This document shows positions 4,873-13,000 of a DNA stretch of 15,346 nt, piece after piece; positions within the stretch are counted from its first letter, which is position 1; each line of letters begins with the position of its first letter. The DNA lies in NCBI GenBank assembly GCA_028275145.1, contig JAQCNG010000338.1, forward strand, positions 1 through 15,346, given 5' to 3'. The translations under genes were made by a program, and so were the position numbers. The stretch comes from Halovenus sp. GTDB lineage: Archaea; Halobacteriota; Halobacteria; Halobacteriales; Haloarculaceae. Under the pieces are notes generated by a model. It had not been told where the DNA came from, did not search any database, and saw only the letters and a program-made list of their open reading frames with translations.

Positions 4873-7737
4873 ATGGAGCCAATCCACTGCGCAACGACAC
4901 AAAAGCGCCGAGCAGTGCTCGTTACACTCCTGCTCGCGCTCTGTATCGGGGTAATCGCTGTTCCGGCGGCGGCGTCCGGGGACGGGACGGTCGCGGCCGA
5001 CAACAGTTCCACCACGGGGTCTGTCGTGGCTACGACTGGCAACGACACCGTCTCGGAGTCGGTTGTCGCGAGCGACAGGCCGGACCCCGATTCGGACCGA
5101 CTCGGCTGGGAGAGCGGTGTCTGGGCGAACGCGACCCTCTCTATCGACCAGACGGACGGCATCGACCAGCCCGAACTCGAGGCAGTCGTCGCACGGACGA
5201 TGGCCCGCGTCGAGTCGATCCGGGGTATCGAGTTCGACCGGACCCCGCCGGTACGAATACTCTTTGCGGACGAACAGCAGTCGGCAGTTGCCGAGGGACT
5301 GTTCGAGGACGAACAGTTCGAGGGGGCACAGCGAACACTGCTCAACGCGCAGTACGAGGCACTGTTCCTGATAAACGAGTCCCGCAACGCCGTCGAGTCA
5401 CGCCGCGCCCTGTCCGGGGCGGTCAACGGCTACTACAGACCGGCAACCGGCAACGTGACGATAATCTCTCCGAACAGCACAGTCCGACAGGTCCGGGAGG
5501 CGATACTCGCACAGGAACTGTTCCACGCCCAGCAGGACAACCAGTTCGATCTTCGGGATGTCGAGACAATCGAGGAGCGGAACACGCGCAACAGCTACGT
5601 CGAGGGTGACGCGAACTACGTGCAGGCCCTGTACGAACAGCGCTGTGAGTCCGACTGGAGTGGGACCTGCTACCGGCCCGAGCGCACCAGCGCTCCGGAC
5701 CTCTCCGGACTCGACGAGGGCATGGAGAAGCTGTTCCGGCAGCCCTACGAGTCGGGGTACGGGTTCGTCAGCGACAGACACCAGGAGATGGGGTGGTCCG
5801 CCGTCGACAGTCTCTACGAGAACCCGCCCGCGAGTACGGAACAGGTCATCCACCCGGAGACCTACGGCGAGGACGAACCGACAGAGCTGCGGGTCACCGA
5901 CCGGAGTACCGACGCCTGGCGGCCCCTGACAGCCGGGGGTGAGCGGCTCACGGAGTCGGTCGGTGAGCCGGGACTGTACGTGTCGCTGCTGTCTCCGGCG
6001 CTCGAATCACTCAGCGGGGGAGATATCATCCCACTGGAGAACCATCGGAACACCGAGGGCGGTGAGCTGACCTACAGCTACGACCACCCGACGACGGCCG
6101 GCTGGGACGGTGATAAACTCCTCCCCTACGTCGCGACTGCCGGCAACGCTACCGGCTACGTCTACGAGACGGCCTGGGACACGCCGGCCGACGCCCGGGA
6201 GTTCCACGAGGGCTACCGCAAACTCCTCGCGTACCACGGAGCCGACCCGGTGACAGACCTGGCGAACACCTACCGGCTTCCCGAGACCAGCGGGTTCGCG
6301 GACGCGCTCACACTCAATCGGACCGGTGACCGGTTGCGGATTGTCAACGCGCCGTCGGTCGAGGCGCTCTCGGGTGTCCGCCAGGGGGCCGTCTCGCCGT
6401 CGAACGCCTCAGAGCCCACAGTCCCGTGGGACCGGGCTGACCTGCGCTGGACGGTCGACTCCGACAGTGACAGCCTCTCGTCGTCGACGGTTTCCGGTGG
6501 CAGGCTCTACGTCCAGAGTGGACCCAAGACGGTGTCTGGCATCAACAACACGACCGGAGAGCAGGTGTGGACCCGGCAGGTCGACGGGCGAATCGTCTCG
6601 TCGCTGACGGTGTCGAACGGAACCGTCTACGCCGGGACCGCCGGGCAACGGGTGGTCGCGGTCGAGGCCACGACCGGTGACATCCAGTGGACCGGTCAAC
6701 TCGACGGCATCGTCACCGCCGAACCCGTGGTCGCGAACGGGACCGTCTACACCGGGACGACCGGCGGCAACGTCCAGGCAATCGACGCCGCGAGCGGTGA
6801 GCAGGCGTGGTCCTCACAGGTCAACGGCACAGTGGCAGTCGGGGTGGCAGTCGCCGACGAAACTGTCCTCGTCGCGAGCAACGCCGGACTGTTTGCCGTC
6901 GACGCCGTCACCGGTGAGCAGACCTGGGCTGTCGGGTTCGACGGTGGCGTGTTCTCGCCCCCGGTCATCTCGGGCGGGACGGCCTACGTTGCGACACTGA
7001 ACGCGAGCAGCGGCGCGACCAGTGTCCACGCTGTCGACGCGCGCACCGGCGAGCAGCGGTGGACCTACCAGACTGCCCAGACGGGGAGTCGGGTCACTGT
7101 GACAGACGACACCGTCTACGTCGGCGGGGCGGTCGGAGACCCCGGTGCCGACAGGCGGACGAGCAGGCTGACCGCCATCACGAGCGAGGGTGGCGACAGT
7201 CGGTGGAGCGTCACGGTGAACGGGACAATCTCTGTGTCGCCGGTGGCGTCGAACGACACCGTCTACGTTGGGACAACTGCCGGAGCGGTTCACGCTGTGG
7301 CAGCCACCTCCGGTGAGCGTCGATGGACCGTTCCGACAGACGACACGGTGAAGGCACCGCTGGTCGTCTCTGACGGACGGCTGTACGCCGGGACGCAGGG
7401 TGGTCTCCTCGCCGGTCTCGACGCGACCACCGGTGAGGAGGAGTGGCGACTGTTCGCGGACGGACTGTCCGCCGTCTCACCGCTGCCGACTGTCGTCGAC
7501 GGGACTGTCTACAGCAAAGGAGCGACGACGCTGTACGCTGTCGACGGGCCGACGTCCCAGCAGGGGACCGACGACCCGGACGACAACGGGACCGACGACC
7601 CGGACGACAACGGGACCGACGACCCGGACGACGATTCGAACGGGTCCGGTGGAGACGGGGATGGCCCGGGTTTCGGTGTGCTCGTCGTCGCCGTCGCGCT
7701 CGCGGCCGTGGCAGCTCTCGCAGGGCGACGTCGCTGA
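4873..7737 (+). CDS. Secreted Hvo_1808-like / PQQ beta-propeller protein with PGF-CTERM anchor
   Basis: A 954-residue cell-surface protein. A signal peptide (about 1-36: KRR, a hydrophobic core, PAAASG) matches the chosen start. Residues 68-470 resemble the Hvo_1808 surface-protein family: LGWESGVWANATLSIDQTDG, then AQELFHAQQD, VEGDA (243-247) and STEQVIHPETY (321-331). In relatives, as I recall them, a zinc-peptidase-like HExxH occupies the position that here reads Q214-E-L-F-H218. Residues 536-892 contain about nine PQQ-type propeller strands (NGTVYAGT..., AIDAASGEQAW). Then come three GTDDPDD repeats and a PGF-CTERM signal, PGF at 932-934, a hydrophobic stretch and final RRR, for archaeosortase processing and lipid anchoring. 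About twenty N-x-S/T sequons suggest heavy glycosylation. The substrate is unknown; binding or adhesion is more likely than catalysis. Confidence 0.9.
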   Translation: MEPIHCATTQKRRAVLVTLLLALCIGVIAVPAAASGDGTVAADNSSTTGSVVATTGNDTVSESVVASDRPDPDSDRLGWESGVWANATLSIDQTDGIDQPELEAVVARTMARVESIRGIEFDRTPPVRILFADEQQSAVAEGLFEDEQFEGAQRTLLNAQYEALFLINESRNAVESRRALSGAVNGYYRPATGNVTIISPNSTVRQVREAILAQELFHAQQDNQFDLRDVETIEERNTRNSYVEGDANYVQALYEQRCESDWSGTCYRPERTSAPDLSGLDEGMEKLFRQPYESGYGFVSDRHQEMGWSAVDSLYENPPASTEQVIHPETYGEDEPTELRVTDRSTDAWRPLTAGGERLTESVGEPGLYVSLLSPALESLSGGDIIPLENHRNTEGGELTYSYDHPTTAGWDGDKLLPYVATAGNATGYVYETAWDTPADAREFHEGYRKLLAYHGADPVTDLANTYRLPETSGFADALTLNRTGDRLRIVNAPSVEALSGVRQGAVSPSNASEPTVPWDRADLRWTVDSDSDSLSSSTVSGGRLYVQSGPKTVSGINNTTGEQVWTRQVDGRIVSSLTVSNGTVYAGTAGQRVVAVEATTGDIQWTGQLDGIVTAEPVVANGTVYTGTTGGNVQAIDAASGEQAWSSQVNGTVAVGVAVADETVLVASNAGLFAVDAVTGEQTWAVGFDGGVFSPPVISGGTAYVATLNASSGATSVHAVDARTGEQRWTYQTAQTGSRVTVTDDTVYVGGAVGDPGADRRTSRLTAITSEGGDSRWSVTVNGTISVSPVASNDTVYVGTTAGAVHAVAATSGERRWTVPTDDTVKAPLVVSDGRLYAGTQGGLLAGLDATTGEEEWRLFADGLSAVSPLPTVVDGTVYSKGATTLYAVDGPTSQQGTDDPDDNGTDDPDDNGTDDPDDDSNGSGGDGDGPGFGVLVVAVALAAVAALAGRRR
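7564..7635 (+). repeat. 24-bp tandem repeat, three copies, in the Asp-rich linker
   Basis: Three consecutive 24-base units encode GTDDPDDN, GTDDPDDN and GTDDPDDD. The first two are identical, and the third differs near its end. They form the acidic spacer just before the PGF-CTERM anchor, where length can change by slippage without breaking the frame. Confidence 0.9.
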
Positions 7738-7826
7738 CGCTCTCCCGGGGGTCACAGCAGGTTTCGTCCGCCGGAATCTCTCGTGACGATTCTCCAGCAG
7801 TCGACCGGCGAGGGCTCCACAGGGCT

Positions 7827-7832
7827 CTTACT
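7827..7832 (+). promoter_or_regulatory. TATA-like box of the methyltransferase gene
   Basis: CTTACT, centred about 27 bases before GTG 7857. It supports that GTG as a leaderless start and the gene as its own transcription unit. Confidence 0.5.
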
Positions 7833-7856
7833 GTTCGGGCACCTTCGTACGATACT

Positions 7857-8474
7857 GTGGCCGAGATTCTATCGAGCGCGGACAGGCGGAAAGTCGACGA
7901 GAGTGACGACAGGGAGTTTTACCGGTCGCCACGGCTGGTGACACACGCCGACGACGCGTTTCTGTCGCGGTTGACAGAGCTGTACGCGGCGGTCGCACAG
8001 CCGGGTGACCGCGTCTTCGATGCGATGAGCAGTTGGCGGTCATTTCTCCCCGACTACGAGTTCGAGCACGTCGTCGGGCACGGACTCAACGAGACCGAGC
8101 TCGACGAGAACAACCGGCTGGACGAGCGGTTCGTGCAGAGTTTCAACCGCGAGCAGTCGCTGCCCCTCGCCACCGACAGTGTCGACGTGCTCTGCTGTGC
8201 CCTGTCGGTGCAGTATCTCCAGTACCCCGGAGCGACCTTCGAGGAGTTCGGACGGGTGCTGGACACCGACGGGGTGGCCGTCGTGAGTTTCACCAACCGG
8301 ATGTTCCCGACAAAGGCTGTCCGTGCCTGGCGCAACAGGACAATGGACGAGCGCGCGGCCCTCGTCGAGCAGTATCTCGAGGCTGGGGGGCTCTCACGGA
8401 CCAGACGGGTTGCGGAGCGACCCGGCAGTAACCCGTTCTACGCTGTCGTCGGTCGGCGGCCGGACGAGGGGTAG
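7857..8474 (+). CDS. SAM-dependent methyltransferase-like protein (class I)
   Basis: A 205-residue protein resembling the small Methyltransf_11-like group. Visible pieces: FYRSPRLVTHADDAFL (21-36), the motif I strand DRVFDAMSSW (51-60), the HVVGHGLNETEL strand (71-82), LPLATDSVDVLCCALSVQYL (102-121) and GVAVVSFTNRMFPTKAVRAW (139-158). The usual G-x-G-x-G loop is replaced by DAMSS, which as I recall is normal for this group. The substrate is unknown. The frame continues upstream as far as 7443, but that part overlaps the surface protein gene and reads as Arg-rich shadow; GTG 7857 sits where the family-like sequence begins and is 27 bases after a TATA-like box. Confidence 0.82.
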   Translation: MAEILSSADRRKVDESDDREFYRSPRLVTHADDAFLSRLTELYAAVAQPGDRVFDAMSSWRSFLPDYEFEHVVGHGLNETELDENNRLDERFVQSFNREQSLPLATDSVDVLCCALSVQYLQYPGATFEEFGRVLDTDGVAVVSFTNRMFPTKAVRAWRNRTMDERAALVEQYLEAGGLSRTRRVAERPGSNPFYAVVGRRPDEG

Positions 8475-8562
8475 CCCGCGAGCGGGTCTCGACGGTTCGA
8501 GCAACCGGCAGCGCGGTAGGCAGACGATTCATGTTGCTGGAACACCTAACAGAGACACTCGC

Positions 8563-8964
8563 ATGCAAGAGGAGCATCCAATCTCGGGAATCCCGACACC
8601 GGACCCGTCGTACAGTCCGGAGCGGGTCGTCTCCATCCAGGTCGACGGTCTGGCGGAGAACGACGACCCGTTCGAGAACGCCGGCATCGGGACGGCGTAC
8701 AACTTCGCATCGCCGGCGAACCGGCGGGCGACCGGGCCGTTCGACAGGTTCGTCCGGATGGTGAAGGGGCCCCAGTACGCGCCGATGGTGGACCACGTCG
8801 AGGCGACGACCGGACCGGTAGAGCGAGACGGCGGGAGCGCGGAGCAACGTGTCACGCTGACCGGTCCGGACGGGCGAACGGTCACCTACGTCTTTGGCCT
8901 CTCCGAGCAGTCCGGTGGCCCGTTCGAGGGGTGCTGGCTCACAGACCGGGTACTGGTCGAATGA
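8563..8964 (+). CDS. DUF4864-like protein
   Basis: A 133-residue soluble protein. The stretch YSPERVVSIQVDGLAENDDPFENAGIGTAY (17-46), then FASPANRRATGPFDRFVRMVKGPQYAPMVDH (48-78) and a C-terminal GPDGRTVTYVFGLSEQ strand fit the DUF4864 family, an NTF2-like fold of unknown function. ATG 8563 is chosen because the family-like sequence begins soon after it, while the open frame upstream is Arg/Ser-rich and unlike the rest. No good TATA box sits at the leaderless position, so it may be read through from the methyltransferase gene 88 bases upstream. Its TGA overlaps the ATG of the dehydrogenase gene by four bases. Confidence 0.82.
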   Translation: MQEEHPISGIPTPDPSYSPERVVSIQVDGLAENDDPFENAGIGTAYNFASPANRRATGPFDRFVRMVKGPQYAPMVDHVEATTGPVERDGGSAEQRVTLTGPDGRTVTYVFGLSEQSGGPFEGCWLTDRVLVE

Positions 8965-9893
8965 GCGACCGCCCGGAGGAGATCGCCGGAGTGGCCGACA
9001 TCGACTGCGGTGGGCAGACGGCGCTGGTGACGGGTTCGACGAGCGGAATCGGTCGCGCGGCGGCGCTGGCGCTGGGTCGACTCGGCGCGGACGTCGTTGT
9101 TCACGGCCGGGACACGGCGGCGGGGGAGTCGGTCGTCGAAGAGCTCACCCAGACCGGTGTGGCGGCGACGTTCTGCGAGGCAGATTTCACCTCGGTCGAG
9201 GCTGTCCGGGACCTCGCAGCGACTGTCCGGAGCGAGACAGACGGCCTCGACGTGCTCGTCAACAACGCCGGTGGACTGTTCCGTGACGGGACGACGACCG
9301 GACTCGGTGTCGAGACCACGTTCCACGTCAACCACCTCTCGCCGTACCTGCTGACGACGGAACTGCTTGACCACCTCACCGACGACGCACGGGTCGTCAC
9401 CACCGCGTCGGCGGCCCACACGGCCGCGACACTCGACCTGGAGCGGGTACAGGGCAGGAGTGTCAACTCGGGGCTCGGGGCCTACAGCCACTCGAAACTC
9501 GCGAACGTGCTCTTTACCGCGGAACTCGCCCGGCGACTGGACCGGGCCGGGAGCAACGTGACCGCGAACAGCATCCATCCCGGGGCGATACCGGGAACCG
9601 GGTTCGGCCGGTTTCTCCCCGGACCGCTCCCAGGACTGTTGCGGCGACTCGAGGTGGTTCCGGGGGTGACCTCGGTCGAAGACGGGGCCGCCGAGATTCT
9701 GTTCGTCGGCGTCTCACCGCGCGTCGACGGCGTCTCCGGTCGGTACTTCACAGGTCTGGGGCCGAGCGAACCGTCGGACGCCGCCCGCTCCCTGTCCGCC
9801 GCCCGGCGACTCTGGCGCGAGAGTGCGAGACTCCTGGATATCGAGGTGCCGCTCCCGGAAACCGACGGCCGGGCGATGTCGGCCGAGTCCTGA
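8961..9893 (+). CDS. Short-chain dehydrogenase/reductase (SDR)
   Basis: A 310-residue NAD(P)-dependent oxidoreductase. The Rossmann cofactor motif TGSTSGIG is at 24-31, NNAG at 101-104, N124 in FHVNHLSPYLLT, Ser150 in TTASAAH, and the catalytic Y175-x3-K179 in AYSHSKLANVLF. VNHLSPYLLT and SIHPGAI resemble the retinol dehydrogenase / WW-domain oxidoreductase-like SDR branch; the R50 of VVVHGRD after the second strand favours NADP(H). The physiological substrate is unknown. ATG 8961 overlaps the stop of the DUF4864-like gene as ATGA, showing translational coupling; an in-frame ATG at 8931 would overlap more and lacks support. All catalytic residues are present, so the enzyme is probably active. 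Confidence 0.92.
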   Translation: MSDRPEEIAGVADIDCGGQTALVTGSTSGIGRAAALALGRLGADVVVHGRDTAAGESVVEELTQTGVAATFCEADFTSVEAVRDLAATVRSETDGLDVLVNNAGGLFRDGTTTGLGVETTFHVNHLSPYLLTTELLDHLTDDARVVTTASAAHTAATLDLERVQGRSVNSGLGAYSHSKLANVLFTAELARRLDRAGSNVTANSIHPGAIPGTGFGRFLPGPLPGLLRRLEVVPGVTSVEDGAAEILFVGVSPRVDGVSGRYFTGLGPSEPSDAARSLSAARRLWRESARLLDIEVPLPETDGRAMSAES

Positions 9894-10054
9894 ACACCAG
9901 CGGGGGCTCCGACGCGTCTCGGGGCTCTCCGGCACAGTGTCCGACGTACCGCCGCGCCCCGGTGGAGTCCGTCGGGCCAGGCCACCGGCGACCCGTCGCA
10001 GCGTGTTGACCCAGCAGTCACCGTCGTCACCCAGTTTTCACGGTACTCCGAATC

Positions 10055-10063
10055 GTTAAGTTA
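10055..10063 (+). promoter_or_regulatory. TATA-like element upstream of the sensor kinase
   Basis: GTTAAGTTA, centred about 34 bases before ATG 10093, the only AT-rich island in the 199-base gap after the dehydrogenase gene. It predicts a leader of about 8 bases. I see nothing else definite in that gap. Confidence 0.45.
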
Positions 10064-10092
10064 CTGTCGGCCAAAGAATCGGATGTGTCCAT

Positions 10093-13000
10093 ATGAGCCA
10101 GAGGCAAGCGGGGCTCGAACTGCTCGTCGTGACCGGAGAGCAGACGTTCGGGAGTGCCGTCGCAGATGCACTCGAGGCGGCGGGCGAGGCCGCCGTCGCG
10201 GGGCAGGTCGAAACAGCGTCGGATGCGGTCACACAGACAGAGCGCGGGGCAATCGACGGCGTTCTGGTCGACGACAGGTTGCGGGAGCCGATGAGCGCCG
10301 TCGACCGGCTGACGAGCGAGCAGAACATACCGGTGGTCGTGCTGACAGACCCGACAGGAAACGGTGAGACGGTGGGACGGGCAATCCAGGCGGGTGCAAC
10401 CGACATCTTCCCGCGGACGACCACGAGCGAACAGTACGAGCTCGTGGTCGACAGAATCGCCAGCGAGCAGGCCGAGTCGGCGACCGACTGGAGCGGTCGG
10501 GACGAGCCGTACCGCGAGATATTCGAGAACGCGTCGGACGGGATGGTGGTCCACGACCCGGAGTCCGGCGAGATACTGGAGGTAAACGAGCAGTACTGCG
10601 AGATGACGGGGTTCAGCCGCGAGAGACTGGTCGGCGAGACAGTCGGTCTCGTCAGCGCCGACGCCCCGGAGTACTCCGCCGAGCGGGCCAGAGAGCGCAT
10701 CCAGCGTGCCCGCGACGAGGGACAGATCCTGTTCGAGTGGCGGAACAAACACAGAGACGGCACCACCGTGCCGGTCGAGGTGCACCTCACACTGGTCGAC
10801 CTCCACGGGGGGGAGTGTGTGCTCGCGAGCGTGCGGGACATCACCGAGCGCAAGCGCCGCGAACGGGACTACGAGGAGATATTCAACAAGGTGACCGACG
10901 CAATCGCGGTTTTCGACCCCGCGGACACCACGTTCGTCGATGTCAACGACAGCTACCGCGAGATGTTCGGCTACGACGACCTCGAGACAATCCAGCAACG
11001 GGGTATCGACGGACTGAGCGCGACCGACGAGGGGTACACCGCCGAGCGGGCCGCCGAGTTCATCCAGGAGGTCAGCGAGACCGGCGAGGACAGAACCGTC
11101 GAGTGGCGGGGCGAGACGCGCGACGGCGACCAGTTCTGGATAGAGTCGACACTCGCGCCGGCGGAGATTGGTGGCGAGGAGCGGGTGCTCTCTATCCAGC
11201 GTGACATCACAGAGCAACGGGAACTCGAGCAGACCTACCGGGATATCTTCGAGTCCGTCTCGGATGGACTGGTCGTCCACGACCCCGAGACCGGCGAGAT
11301 TCTCACGATGAACGACCGGTACTGCGAGTTGACCGGCTACGACCGCGAGGAGTTGCGCAGCGAGAGTTTCCGGTTGCTGATTCCGGACGACCCGGAGTGG
11401 ACCTACGAGGACGCCGTCGAGCGCATCAGTCAGGTACAGGAGGAGGAACCGCAGCTGTTCGAGTTCCACTGTCAGCGCAAAAACGGCGAGACGTTCGTCG
11501 GCGAGGTGCATCTCAGCACAATCGAACTCCGTGGGAACGAGCGCATCCTCGCGAGTGTGCGCGATGTCACCGAGCGCAAGCGCCGCGAACGGGAGTACGA
11601 GCAGATCTTCGACGGTGTCAACGACGCGATAGCCGTCTTCGACCCCGAGACCGGCGAGATTACCGAGGTAAACGAGCCGTACTACGACATGGTCGGCTAC
11701 GACGACCTCGAGACGATACAGGAACTCGGTATCGAGGGGCTGAGCGCAGACGGGGAGACGTACACGGGACAGCGCGGCACGGAACTCATCGGGAGAGTCA
11801 GCGAGACCGGCGACCCCGAAACCGTCGAGTGGCAGGCGAAAACTGCCGGTGGAGACCGCATCTGGCTGGAGGTGACGCTGTCGCCGGCGACGATTCGGGG
11901 GAACGAGCGCGTGCTGTCGATTCAGCGGGACATCACCGAGCGCAAGCGCCGCGAACAGGAGTTCGAACAGATATTCAACGGTGTCGAGGACGCCATCGTC
12001 GTCTGGGACCCGGACACGATGGAGGTGCTCGACGCGAACGAGGCGTACCTGGAGATGTTCGGCTACGAGGACCTCGCCGAACTCCGCGAGTTGGGTGTCT
12101 CCGGGCTCAGCGTCACCGAGGAGGGGTACACCGAACAGCGGGGCCGGGAGATACACCAGCGGGTGGTCGAAACCGGCGAACCGGAGATGGTGGAGTGGCA
12201 GGGCGAGACCAGAGACGGCGAGCGGCTGTGGCTCGAGGTGAAGGTCACCCCTGCGGTCATCGGCGGACAGCAGCGAACGGTCTCGATTCAGCGGGACATC
12301 ACCGAGCGCAAGCGCCGCGAACAGATGGTCCGGAGTCTCCACGACGCCACGGACCGTCTGCAGAGAGCCGAGACGACGGTGGAGGCCTGCCAGACCACCG
12401 TCGAGGTGGCACGGGACACACTCGGTCTGCCGCTGACGGCGTTCTGGCTGCACCGCGAGACCGGCGACGGGCCGGTGCTCGAACCCGTCGCGGAGACCGA
12501 CCCCGTCCAGGAACTGGAGCCGCTGTCGTTCCGGCCCGGTGACAGGGTGTACGAGGCGTTCCGCGAGGGGGAGATGCGGGTCCACGACCCCAGCGAGCAG
12601 TTTCCGGAGAACCCGCTCGAGGCCTCTCTCATGCTCCCCATCGGCGACCACGGGCTACTCGCCGCCGGCAGGGTCGGTGTCGCGGAGTACGACGAGTTCG
12701 TTGTCGACGCCGCCCGCACACTGGCCGGCCACGTCCGCACAGCGCTCGACCGGGTGGAACGCGAGCAGGCCGTCCGGAAGAGCGAGCGACGGTTCCGCCT
12801 GATCGCCGAGCGAATCGAGGAGGTCATCTACCTCGCCCGACCGGACTTCTCGGAGATACTGTACGTCAACCCGGCCTACGAGGAGATATTCGGCGAACCC
12901 GTCGAGACACTGCACGACGATGCGAACGCGTTCGTCGAGGCAATCGACGAGCGGGACCGCGAGGAGTTTCTCGCCGACTTCGAGGAGATGCTCGCGGAGA

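Noticed and set aside
7443-7856. Upstream extension of the methyltransferase frame into the surface protein gene
   Set aside because: The extension is Arg-rich, overlaps the coding end of the surface protein in another frame, and lies before the TATA-like box for GTG 7857.
10027-12651. An 874-codon open frame on the minus strand opposite the sensor kinase
   Set aside because: It mirrors the codon pattern of the kinase in GC-rich DNA, repeats with the PAS duplications, and has no recognisable domain. The plus-strand protein has complete, ordered kinase motifs.
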